Source: Antedon bifida (lineage: Eukaryota; Echinodermata; Crinoidea; Comatulida; Antedonidae). Taken from it: a DNA stretch of 64,000 bases. A program made the position numbers and the translations under genes. Under the pieces are notes generated by a model. That model was not told where the DNA came from and did no database searches. It saw only the letters and a program-made list of their open reading frames with translations. Below, in pieces: positions 24,626 through 35,348 of this stretch. Where the stretch lies: NCBI GenBank assembly GCA_963402885.1, contig OY727093.1:24489409-24553408 (forward strand). The letters run 5' to 3'. Position 1 is the first letter of the stretch; each line of letters begins with the position of its first letter.

Positions 24626-24833
24626 AAGCGTGGTTCTCACTAGAACGCAACGCAGCGACGTATGGACGCAAAGTGATGTATTGCGTAATCACAGTGGGAA
24701 CCGAAGACGCAACAATGCTGCAAAAATCGCAGGTTTGATTTCACGCAGGCGGGGGCAAACACAATTATTGGAAGGGTATTTTCTTACGTTGCGTAGGTTG
24801 TGTTACGTTGCATCGGTAGTGGGAACCACGCTT
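24626..24833 (+). mobile_element. GCGTGGTTCCC MITE subfamily, copy a7
   Basis: Ends AAGCGTGGTTCTCACTAG and GTAGTGGGAACCACGCTT, with the core CAGGTTTGATTTCACGCAGG in inverse orientation to a6. a6 and a7 are 168 bp apart and could form one hairpin of about 590 bp. Confidence 0.65.
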
Positions 24834-24944
24834 CACCAATACCACAATGGTTTTAATTCAGATAATAGGCTCGAAAACGGCGTTTGTTGTTTAAATTGTT
24901 TTGCAATTATACACAATACATTCATAAATTGCAAGATCAATATT

Positions 24945-25370
24945 AATTGCACACGATTTGTCGATTTAAAGGCCGTGACGTCCTTCTCAGTTCTAGTGAA
25001 ATTGTATTGGTTCGCTTCAATAAAAAAAAACAACAATAAACTCGGCAATATACATGGTTAAAGTGTAACATCAACACTAATTATCTATAGCGAGGCATTT
25101 AATGAATATCAATGTTAATACATTTTTATTATCAATTAATTGCACACGATTTTCCGATTTAAAAAACAATTTTTAATTTCAATTTAATTTATTTCCACAA
25201 TAGGCATACATACAGGATAATAAGAAAGACTTTAAGTTTGACCCACCCCAAGAAAAAAAACCGTGGCGGCCTTCTCAGTTATAGTGAAATTGTATTGGTT
25301 CGCTTCAATAAAAAAAACATCAATAAATTCGACGTATTTTAAGCACTATACATGGTTAAAGTTTAACATC
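24945..25370 (+). repeat. Degenerate direct duplication
   Basis: The block ATTGTATTGGTTCGCTTCAA with upstream CCTTCTCAGTT and downstream ATAAAAAAAACA occurs at about 24957-25050 and again at about 25262-25330. Both copies are preceded by AATTGCACACGATTT. It is a local tandem duplication with drift; no gene. Confidence 0.5.
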
Positions 25371-25615
25371 AATACCTCCTGTGTATACTAATCACTCAGG
25401 TCGACGTCTACTAAAAATAAAATACGAATATATCGAATACAATACTTAAATGCATTGGCATTGCTATGATTCACAAAGATATGTGTACGTTTAAATAGGG
25501 ATTATTCAATGATTTCAAATGAAAACAGTTCAGACAACCATAATTAAGTATACTAAGATAAGATAAGTAGGCCTACTAATTTTGGAATAGGTAAAGTGCA
25601 TGAATGATTTCTCTA

Positions 25616-25774
25616 AAGCTTTGTCTACACTATCAATCTTTATGTGACAAAAAATTTCCATATAATATGGACATGATGATGTCATATCACTACCGCATTT
25701 GGGAATATCACTACCATATTTGGGCACATCACACCTTTTTTGTCAACTAGTTTGATATAGTGTAGACAGAGCTT
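25616..25774. mobile_element. GCTCTGTCTACAC MITE, copy b1
   Basis: TIRs AAGCTTTGTCTACACTATCA and TATAGTGTAGACAGAGCTT, with inner inverted ATATGGACATGATGATGTCA and repeated CCATATTTGGGCACATCAC. Flanked by TA on both sides, consistent with a Tc1/mariner-like mobiliser. Non-coding. Confidence 0.75.
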
Positions 25775-26047
25775 TACTCTTTAAAACATATAAAATGAGG
25801 ATGGATGCATGTTGCTTACTGAAGTATTGTTCGAACAGCAGGCCTAGTATTTATTTTCTCTACGGCGAATAGGCCCTACTGTATAACTTGATGTTTTGTA
25901 CAACCTATTACTGAATTTTATGATACGGAGAATCGTGACAAAATAACATTTGTCCATGATTCAACAATTACAACTATCTGTTTAGACCTTATTTTGTCAT
26001 TTCTTATGAACATAAACTTGTTTCTGTTATTCTGTTAAAATATAAAA

Positions 26048-26129
26048 CTAGTTTGACCAAAAAAAGTGTGATGTGCCCAAATATGGTAGTGATATGACGT
26101 CACTATGTACAGTTTGATAGTCAGAGCTT
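26048..26129. mobile_element. GCTCTGTCTACAC MITE, partial copy b8
   Basis: Only part of the family is present: ACTAGTTTGACC, GTGTGATGTGCCCAAATATG, then AGTTTGATAGTCAGAGCTTT. One end and the centre are lost. Confidence 0.55.
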
Positions 26130-26790
26130 TATAAGTATTGCGACGTGTCCTTATGAATTAAAAGCCCCTTACATTATTTGCGACCGATTCGATTTATATA
26201 ACTGAGGCTAACCTTCGATTGAAAACTGAAGTTATACGACATGCTAATATCGATAAGATGAGATCACTTTATCACAATTACCACTGTAATCCATTACCAA
26301 ACCGTTCTAATAATTTTGTAAAGAAGGTTTTGAAACTCTATTTAATAATTAATAAATATAACGAACTCCATCTTTTGCTTAAGCTCCTTCGTCGGTAAAT
26401 TCTTTAGTTTTCAATAATGTATTGCAATTTCACTAAGTAAAACGACATTCAGTCAGATTATACGTGAGTAGATTACGTTAGAGCAATTATCATCTACGTT
26501 AATAATCACCTTGGATCCATAATTAAGACATTCCAACCAACTGATTAAATCTGCCTGAAACAAAAGAGATATCAATTGGACCATATTTCGGTCGATAAAT
26601 CACGTCGACAGAAAGTAGTCCGATATAGATATTAGCAATAGTAGTATTTTGAAAATGCAGCTTTTTTCGAGTCGCGCGAAGCTTGAAAAAGTTAGACCAT
26701 TGCGAAGAAATTGTCGCCTGACAACACCAGTCCCGGTTCGAGTTGGCGCTTGGCGCGTGTCGCTTCGCGTGCATATTATTGTTCAGTGTG

Positions 26791-27081
26791 CAACACCAGC
26801 CTTAAATATGCAACTATAATAGTTATTTACTATTTAAGGCTGGTGTTGCTAATAATATATTGATTAAACTGTAGTGATATTTATTTTTGTTTGAAATCAA
26901 ATCGATTTAGAAATTTGAAACTCACCACTCTACAATTATTGTAGAGTGGTGAGTTTCAAATTTCTAAATCGATTTGATTTCAAACAAAAATAAATATCAC
27001 TGTAGAATGGTGAGTTTCAAATTTCTAAATCGATTTGATTTCAAACAAAAATAAATATCACTACAGTTTAATCAATATATT
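26791..27081. repeat. Nested long palindromes upstream of GPCR copy A
   Basis: A hairpin at 26791-26848 (CAACACCAGCCTTAAATA and its complement) is followed by a palindrome with arms of about 75 bp (26857-26935 versus 26941-27000). Its right arm is repeated in tandem (27001-27081, ending in TTTAATCAATATATTA). Copy B (30031-30202) keeps the first hairpin but its second palindrome is truncated and continues into GGACGGGTAAAA repeats. Confidence 0.7.
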
Positions 27082-28359
27082 AGGCCTCCTGTTTAAAATC
27101 TAACAGCGTGCTGATCAGTGGCACACAACTGGACACTATTTATGAAACACCAGACAGTAAAGCTAGTTACGTTTTCCAGGCGTTTTGATTTCACATACGT
27201 ACGGTATGTTTTGAATGATGGAATCTGTGGCACAGAAAGACGTTGCGACGTGGATTTTTTTTTTGCAAGCCAACTTTCTTAATCTTAGTCTCAGCGTGTT
27301 ATTTATAGTAGTAAACGTTACGAGATTACTGTTTATTTTACGTTGATTAATTTAAAACTACGTTGCACCACCATTATTTTGTTCATTAAAGTAACGTTTC
27401 CACAATACAACGTTATATGTTGGTTAGCATTAAACGCTATGTTAATGTCAATGTGATTATGCTATTCCAACGTCATATTGTTGGTTAATGTTAACAAGCG
27501 TATGCGATGTTTCAGCCTTCAAATTACAATCGAAGAAGTATGAAGCCTTTTAAATATACTTTAATACTTTCGGATAACAAATTAAAACCTACCCGCATTT
27601 TGTTTTTTTTTAATGATAAGGTTTAGATAAGATATTAATGCTTATAGATTAGTTATATGCCCTAATTTGTTAATTAAAAAATGTCCTATGTTGAAGCATG
27701 GTTATGGTTACTTTCGGTTTAGGTATGTTGAGTATTAGTTTTGTTTTACAGTATTTATTGTTAATAAGAAATTTATTTTGTTTAAATCCAGGTGTCGTCT
27801 CTTTTACCACGTGACTATTTGATGAAAATGGAAATAAGATCGACCTGAAATACTAAAATTGCGACATATATCAAGTAGTCGTTTGAAATTGAGATGAGCA
27901 TTTGAATAAACACAATGGAACTGAATGGTTGTCACCACGCGTGCGCCGATTGACACAAGTATAGCTTCATTTTGAAATCCAACAGATACCAACGTTTAGG
28001 TCATGCATTTGACTCTATACGACATTCTTTCCGGATCATGAAAAATAAATATTTAGTTTGACTTCTATAATATCGTTAAACTATATCGGTGTTACTGATT
28101 ACGTGCGTTCCATGAGACTTTGTTGACGTTTTACACGTTGCGCGTCTCAAATTGTGTCGACGTGTGACACATTTAGATACTTGTTGTTGTGGAGCATTTA
28201 CTGTTCATTTCAGAAAAAAGGTTATACGTTTATGTAAGTACCGATATTGCTACAAAAACGAAAAACATATTTTTATAAATTTAAATAAATTACATTATTG
28301 GAAGACATATTTAGCCCTATTTCCAGCATCTAGGATTTGGTGACATAACTGTTATAGAA

Positions 28360-29316
28360 ATGGCAATATATTCTTACATATCGTTGGTTATTGGAGTTGT
28401 CGGAGTGCTAGCAAATGGAGGCTCTTTGTATGTTTTTAAACGGATGAAGATGATTTCTAAAACCGTGACGCACTCTTTGCTATTTCACCAGTCTGTGATA
28501 GACTGCCTAAGCGCCTTACTTTTCTTACCGTTTTACCCACTCTCTGAATTATTTGGCATCTGGCAGGATAACGACGTGTTCTGTAAATGTAGAGGAGTTT
28601 ACTGGATTTTGGCTGTAACTTCAACTGCCAATATGATTTACCTCACTATTGAAAGGTACTATGCTATCGTACGACCAATGCGTCACTTGATTCTGTTTAA
28701 AGGACGAGCGTTACCAGTAGCGTTACCGGTGACATATTTAGCCGGTTTTATTTGCAGTGTACACTCGTTTATAGTGTCAGAGTCTGACCCAGTACACAAA
28801 GTATGCGTTTATAACTGGAATGGACACGACACACTTAAACTTGGTCACGGCGTGTTTATATTTATCATAGAATGGATTATACCGACCACTATTTTTATAT
28901 ATGTTTACAGCAAAATATATCTGACTTTGAAAGCTCATGGAAGATCAGAATCGGCTACGATGTCGATGCCCAACACATCGACAGAGAATGTCAATAACGC
29001 ACTCAACAAATGTCTAGTATCAACTGTGTTGGTGATTTTTGTTACGTATCTTGTTTGCTGGACGCCTAAAATATTTCTATATCTACTTGAGAACTGTGGT
29101 GTTAAAACAAATTCATACCTTAATCAATTTTCAGTATTGTTATTGACATCTAATCTGTGTTGGAACCCTTTCATATATACATTTAAATACAAGGAATTCA
29201 ATCAAGGTGTTACAAGAATTTGGAACGAAGTTATCCGTAGAAAACCAAAAATGAAATCGTATGTTTCGCACGTCTATGACAATAAAGCCCAAGTTATATC
29301 CGTCTCGGAGGAGTAG
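28360..29316 (+). CDS. Rhodopsin-like (class A) G protein-coupled receptor, copy A, intronless
   Basis: A complete 318-aa single-exon ORF. TM1 is about 4-26 with Asn19 (N1.50). TM2 is 38-60 with Asp48 (D2.50). Cys75 or Cys77 before TM3 and Cys149 in loop 2 can form the usual disulfide. ERY at 98-100 replaces DRY, CWTP is at 233-236 in TM6, and NPFIY is at 269-273 at the end of TM7. Membrane segments 4 and 5 are about 116-137 and 163-185. The N-terminus before TM1 is only about 4 residues, and loop 3 is short. These features fit a peptide-receptor-like class A orphan; I cannot name the ligand or subfamily. All core motifs are intact. An AATAAA follows at 29372. The upstream region retains no clear TATA box. 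The adjacent copy B is broken, so this is the functional member of the pair. Confidence 0.9.
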   Translation: MAIYSYISLVIGVVGVLANGGSLYVFKRMKMISKTVTHSLLFHQSVIDCLSALLFLPFYPLSELFGIWQDNDVFCKCRGVYWILAVTSTANMIYLTIERYYAIVRPMRHLILFKGRALPVALPVTYLAGFICSVHSFIVSESDPVHKVCVYNWNGHDTLKLGHGVFIFIIEWIIPTTIFIYVYSKIYLTLKAHGRSESATMSMPNTSTENVNNALNKCLVSTVLVIFVTYLVCWTPKIFLYLLENCGVKTNSYLNQFSVLLLTSNLCWNPFIYTFKYKEFNQGVTRIWNEVIRRKPKMKSYVSHVYDNKAQVISVSEE

Positions 29317-29371
29317 CCAAGCTAACTAAAACATTGTACAGTAGGTCCATATGTGTTTTTGTCATGTTCAT

Positions 29372-29377
29372 AATAAA
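29372..29377 (+). terminator. Candidate poly(A) signal of GPCR copy A
   Basis: AATAAA lies 56 bases after the stop codon. The corresponding stretch is deleted in copy B. Confidence 0.45.
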
Positions 29378-31390
29378 TATAAAATCAGTCAAGACAAAAA
29401 ATACATAAATGGTTTGGAAATAATTAAGATTTTGTGTTACACTAGATTTGTGTAGCATAACAATCGATGGTGTGTACCTGTACTTATCACATTGTATCTT
29501 TATGTTCAGCATATTGTATATTGTAGTATTAGGTCTATAACGTAGTTCATTTCGAAGTTAACTATAAAACGGGTCTACACTCAGGTACTACGGTACAGTA
29601 CGATATATCAAGACATTCGTCTTGTTAAACTTTAGCATTACCATATTTATTTCTTTTTATATCAATATTAATGTTGTTAATTAGTTGTAGTATTTCACAT
29701 TTTCAAAATGTGATGAAATACGGTAATATAATATGTATTGTGTCAGTATGGGTGAAACACTTTCGTGTGTGCCACCGATGTAAAGGTTTAATCCAACCAA
29801 CTGATTAAATCTGGCTGAAACAAAAAAGAGATATCAATTCGGTCGGTCGATAAATCACGTCGACGGAAAGTAGTCCGATATAGATATTAGCAATGCAGCT
29901 TTTTTCGAGTCGCGCGAAGCTTGAAAAAGTTAGACCACTGCGAAGAAAGTGTCGCCTGACAACACCAGTCCCGGTTCGAGTTGACGTTTGGCGCGTGTCG
30001 CTTCGCGTGTATATTATTGTTCAGTGTTCAACATCAGCCTTAAATATGCAACTATAATAGTTGCATATTTAAGGCTGGTGTTGCTAATATATTGATTAAA
30101 CTGTAGTGATATTTAATTTTGTTTGAAATCAAATCGATTTAGAAATTTGAAACTCACCACTCTACAATTGTAGAGTGGTGAGTTTCAAATTTCTAAATCG
30201 AGGACGGGTAAAACACGGAGGACGGGTAAAATCCGGGCTAGTTAAGTTTTCCGGGCGTTTTGCGTTCACATACGTAGTATGTTTTGAATGATGGAATCTG
30301 TGGCACAGAAAGACGTTGCGGCGTGGATTTTTTTTTTGCAAGCCAACTTTCTTAATCTTGGTCTCAGCGTTTTATTCATAGTAGTAAAAGTTACGAGATT
30401 ACTGTTTATTTTACGTTGATTAATATAAAACAACGTTGCACCACCATTATTTTGTTCATTAGAGTAACGTTTCCACAATACAACGTTATATGTTGGTTAG
30501 CATTAAACGCTATGTTAATGTCAATTATGCTATTCCAACGTTATATTATTGGTTAATGTTAAACAACAAGCGTATGCTTATGTTTCAAATTACAATCGAA
30601 GAAGTATGAAGCTTCTTAAATATACTTTAATACTTTCGGATAACAAATTAAAACCTACCCGCATTTTGTTTTCCAATGATAAGGTTTAGATAAGATATTA
30701 ATGCTTATAGATTAGTTATATGCCCTAATTTGTTAATTAAAAAATGTGCTATGTTGAAGCATGGTTATGATTACTTTCGGTTTAAGTATGTTGAGTATTA
30801 GTTTTGTTTTACAGTATTTATTGTTAATTAAGAATTTATTTTGTTTAAATCCAGGTGTCGTCTGTTTTACCAAGATGACTATTTGATGAAAATGGAAATA
30901 AGGTCGACCTGAAATACTAAAATTGCGACTTGGGATATATATCAAGTAGTCGTTTGAAATTGAAATGAGCATTTGATTTGAATAAACACAATGGAACTGA
31001 ATGGTTGTCACCACGCGTGCGCCGATTGACACAATTATAGCTTCATTTTGAAATCCAATAGATACCAACGTTTAGGTCATGCATTTGACTCCAATACGAA
31101 ATTCTGTCCGGATCATGACAAATATATATTTAGTTTGACTTCTATAATATCGTTAAACTATATAATATTAATATAGGCCTATATACTGATTACGTGTGTT
31201 CCATGCGACGGTGTTGACGTTTCACAGGTTGCGCGTCTCGAATTGTGTCGACGTGTGACACATTTAGATACTTGTTGTTTTGGAGCATTTATTGTTCATT
31301 TCACATTAAAAAAAAAAAGTTATACAAGAGATACGTTTATGTAAGTACCGATATTGTTACAAAAACTAAAAGAATATTTGTATAAATTAC

Positions 31391-31837
31391 ATGCACAACA
31401 CTGTTCATCGAAATATTGGATTTGTTATCAGCGACATTTGGCTCTTTATTCAACAAGAATCTTCATCGACAGTAAACCATGCCATAGTTTCTGGCCAGTT
31501 TACACTCCACAATCCTGTCTAGACACATGGTCTTGTTTGACCAGTCTACACCCAGCTTCGAGACAATGCTATTGTTTTTAGCTTGTCTCACCTTGCTCTT
31601 CACACCTTTGAGAAACAATGCTCTTTTACAGCTAGTTTCAATTCCTTCCACTGTGTGAACTTGCCATTGTTTCTGGTTTTCACACAAATCCCACCCTTTT
31701 CCACTTTATTCCAAGTTTCGTGGACTTTCTGCATTCTCACTCCTGAGGACGATCAAAGCATATTGATCGAAACGTCGAGAAACTCAACAGTTCATTTCAG
31801 AACTAACATACGTGGTGTACCACAAACTTATGTCAAC
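31391..31837 (+). mobile_element. Insertion in the 5' flank of GPCR copy B
   Basis: This segment of about 447 bp is absent from copy A. It splits the shared sequence AAATTACAT|TATTGGAAG, and ACAT occurs at both borders, a possible 4-bp target duplication. Its right part contains CTGAGGACGATCAAAGCATA / TTGATCGAAACGTC and then CTCAACAGTTC, a block also seen near 11484, 14925, 37630 (inverted) and 47370. It looks like a retroelement end, possibly Penelope-like. It ends about 67 bp before the ATG of copy B. Confidence 0.5.
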
Positions 31838-31903
31838 ATTATTGGAAGACATATTTAGCCTTATTTCCAGCATCTAGGATTTGGTGACATAACTGCTATA
31901 GAA

Positions 31904-32858
31904 ATGGCAATATATTCTTACATATCATTGGTTATTGGAGTTGTCGGAGTGCTAGCAAATGGAGGCTCTTTGTATGTTTTTAAACGGATGAAGATGATTT
32001 CTAAAACTGTGACGCACTCTTTGCTATTTCACCAGTCTGTGATAGACTGCCTAAGCGCCTTACTTTTCTTACCGTTTTACCCACTCTCTGAATTATTTGG
32101 CATCTGGCAGGATAACGACGCGTTCTGTAAATGTAGAGGAGTTTACTGGATTTTGGCTGTAACTTCAACTGCCAACATGATTTACCTCACTATTGAAAGG
32201 TACTATGCTATCGTACGACCAATGCGTCACTTGATTCTGTTTAAAGGACGAGCGTTACCAGTAGCGTTACCGGTGACATATTTAGCCGGTTTTATTTGCA
32301 GTGTACACGCGTTTATAGTGTCAGAGTCTGACCCAGTACAAAAAGTATGCGTTTATAACTGGAATGGACACGACACACTTAAACTTGGTCACGGCGTGTT
32401 TATATTTATCATAGAATGGATTATACCGACCACTATTTTTATATATGTTTACAGCAAAAAATCTGACTTTGAAGGCTCATGCAAGATCAGAATCGGCTAC
32501 GATGTCGATGCCCAACACATCGACAGAAAATGTCAATAACGCACTCAACAAATGTTTAGTATCAACTGTGTTGGTAATTTTTGTTACGTATCTCGTTTGC
32601 TGGACGCCTAAAATATTTCTATATCTACTTGAGAACTGTGGTGTTAAAATAAATTCATACCTTAATCAATTTTCAGTATTGTTATTGACATCTAATCTGT
32701 GTTGGAACCCTTTCATATATACATTTAAATACAAGGAATTCAATCAAGGTGTTACAAGAATTTGGAACGAAGTTATCCGTAGAAAACCAAAAATGAAATC
32801 GTATGTTTCGCACGTCTATGGCAATAAAGCCCAAGTTATATCCGTCTTGGAGGAGTAG
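31904..32858 (+). pseudogene. GPCR copy B, frameshifted duplicate
   Basis: The same receptor as copy A. The frame is intact from ATG 31904 through TM5, but at about 32455-32462 the sequence reads CAGCAAAAAATCTG where copy A has CAGCAAAATATATCTG. This is a net 2-bp loss. Translation then runs out of frame to a stop at 32537-32539 (211 aa), removing TM6 and TM7. The remaining coding sequence continues in another frame to 32858 with CWTP and NPFIY still present and few differences. Scattered changes versus copy A include Val73 to Ala, Ser136 to Ala and His146 to Gln. Loss of the downstream AATAAA and the upstream insertion also argue for a decaying duplicate. A sequencing error or allele at the A-rich tract is possible. 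Confidence 0.85.
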
Positions 32859-34001
32859 CCAAGCTAACTAAAACATTGTGGTTGGAAATAATTAAGATTT
32901 TGTGTTACACTAGATGTTTGTAGTATAACAATCGATGGTGTGTACCTGTACTTATCACATTGTATCTTTATGTTCAGCATATTGTGTATTGTAGTATTAG
33001 GTCTATAACGTAGTTCATTTCGAAGTTAACTATAAAACGGGTCTACACTCAGGTACTACGGTACAGTACGATATATCAAGAAATTCGTCTTGTTAAACTT
33101 ATTAAAGTTAATTTAATATTCCAAGAAAAATGTCAAAATAAAACCATGGATTACAACTATATCAATATTTGGTTTAAAGAAGCAATGGAAACAATCTATA
33201 TTTAGCTTATGAACAAATTCGCTAAAAGCAATTTGATAAATAATATCCGATTATCAAACTGGCAATAAGCGAAGCGTTTATTAAAAAGCTGGGACGATTT
33301 TAGTCAGTCCTATATAGGCTTTTGGCATGGTGACAGCACATATTGATTTCTCCACTGTGAGGGAGAGGCTTGAATTTGTTTAATAAACTCTCAATATACT
33401 ATAAGCACTTTAAATGACAATTCTGTAGGAATGACTTATGTGTTGCTTGTTAACAGTTGCATTGCTTTGCATATATACGTAAACAGTACATTGGTCCATG
33501 CTTACATTCTGAGGTGAACCAATTATTGTAATGTATTTTTTAAGAAAGTGCAAACCACAAATTTGCATGCATGAATTTAAACGTGATGGAGAACGACTAC
33601 GAAAGATATGCTTGGGATAATTACGCCTATGCCACATATCAATTATACTTAGTTTTTAAATACACCAAACACGGGTTAAAATTCTACCAAGCATTAATTA
33701 TTGCTATCCAATCACGTTGAGATATTGAAATTGACGCCAAACTATGTTAGCAAAATGTGAACTACACAATAAATATGTCATCACTACCATATAAACACAC
33801 ACATCAAGTTTTCTATATCACAACACCACTATGTATAGACCAAATATTATTTTTTGTATCTACAACTAATTCGGAATAATTCACTCCTATATACAGATAT
33901 TAATAACGATTATGAACTTTGGTAATAAAAATAATTGATACATCTATGTGGTACTGACCATGAAATAAAATATCATATTACAGATACATATTAAGGAGAT
34001 A

Positions 34002-34160
34002 AAGCTTGGTTACCACTAAGATGCAAAGCAAGGAAGTAAGCGCATCGTAAGATAGTTGACCAATCACAAGAGATGGATTAATCGAACTGTCGCTTGTCAT
34101 TGGTCAGCACGCTTGTGTTCCCTTTACGTCCTTGCGTTGCGTCCTATTGGGAACCAAGCC
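34002..34160. mobile_element. GCTTGGTTCCC MITE, copy a8
   Basis: AAGCTTGGTTACCACTAAG and ATTGGGAACCAAGCC ends, TTGACCAATCACAAGAGATG / GTCATTGGTCAGC arms and CTTGCGTTGCGTCC blocks. Non-coding. Confidence 0.65.
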
Positions 34161-34478
34161 TAAGAGTTAATTTGTCTAGGCAACTTTTAATTTGTAATAG
34201 GGCCCTGGAAATAGGTTTGTAGGGTGAAGATTGCAATGTTTTTCCACAGTTTTGGCTCTCATATATAGATTATCCTACTAAAATATGTTAACATTTTAAA
34301 AAAATAAATAAATAATACAAGATATATAAAAAAGAATGTATGTATGATGTATGTATATGTTAAATTGCTTATATTAATACACATTCACTAGTAGATTGAT
34401 TTTTTTTTGCATTGTTAAACTCAAGGCAGATTGATGCAAGACTTTGGACACTAATACAACTGATAGAGCTAAATATTT

Positions 34479-34598
34479 AAGCTCTGTCTACACTATCAAA
34501 TTTTATGTGATGTGCCCATATACGGACATGATGATGTCATAACATATTTGGGCACACTTTTTTTTTGTCAAACTAGTTTGATAGTGTAGACAGAGCTT
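34479..34598. mobile_element. GCTCTGTCTACAC MITE, copy b2
   Basis: AAGCTCTGTCTACACTATCA at the left and GATAGTGTAGACAGAGCTT at the right, with ATGTGATGTGCCCATATACG and GACATGATGATGTCAT inside. About 120 bp, shorter than b1. Confidence 0.8.
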
Positions 34599-35348
34599 GT
34601 GAAGCACTAACTATAAGTTGAACGGGAAGCTTTATCTTTACACTGAATGAATATTAGCAAAGACAGAGTGACTTATGGCAAGTGAACAGCGGTACATATT
34701 ATAAGAGATAAGATAGGGACATAAATACAAAATCTCACAAATTTAAAACGTGTGTTCTACCATGGAGAAAAAATGTATATACTTATTTCTCCACGGTTCT
34801 ACTAAAATCAATCCTTAAATTGCAAAATTTACGAGAAAATTTACAAAGGGCGCTTTATATCTAAAATTGTCATCTAGTTTTTCAATTGTGGCCACGTACA
34901 ACAGATAAACATCTTTAAAATAAAGAACACTAATAAACACTTTGAAGGATAAAAATTACCTATTTTAAGAGCTATTTAAATCTTATTACATTTTCTTGAA
35001 CATGTGAATGAGGTATTAAAACCATAGCAACGAGGTATCACACAAAGACACATACAATTAAATATTAGCTTATAAAAATAGCAGAGTTTTTGTGAACTCA
35101 AATATCGAAAAGTTAACGTATTGAATAATTTACAATTTCTCCATACCATATCTACAAAGTATCTACAACATAAAATGTGCTGGATATATATTGTAAAGAA
35201 AACTTTAAAAAGCAAAATATTTTATCTGGTCTTGTTCTAATAGGCTTCTTTAGCAATATTTACCATACCATGTTTATATTTTCTTGTACACATGAACAAC
35301 ATTTTATGCATTTTTTGTGATGTAGTGTGCGATTGTAAACCTTTGCAT

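Larger units (their letters stand above)
26533..33098. repeat. Tandem segmental duplication carrying the GPCR gene
   Basis: The segment 26533-29632 is repeated as 29794-33098 with high identity across coding and flanking DNA. Both begin CCAACCAACTGATTAAATCT and end near TTCGTCTTGTTAAACTT. About 160 bp of unique sequence separates them. Differences include small indels, an insertion of about 450 bp in the second copy (about 31391-31837) and an 80-bp deletion after its stop codon. The high identity of non-coding sequence points to a recent event. Confidence 0.85.
33099..35348. other. Intergenic between GPCR copy B and CPT1, with two MITEs
   Basis: No gene was recognised between the end of the GPCR duplication and the CPT1 stop codon. 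The identifiable content is the two MITEs at 34002-34160 and 34479-34598. The part nearest 35348 must hold the CPT1 3' UTR; I saw no canonical AATAAA on the minus strand. Confidence 0.5.

Noticed and set aside
32445-32858. Separate ORF for the second half of GPCR copy B
   Set aside because: The ATG lies inside former TM5 coding sequence; it is the frameshifted remainder of the pseudogene, not a new start.
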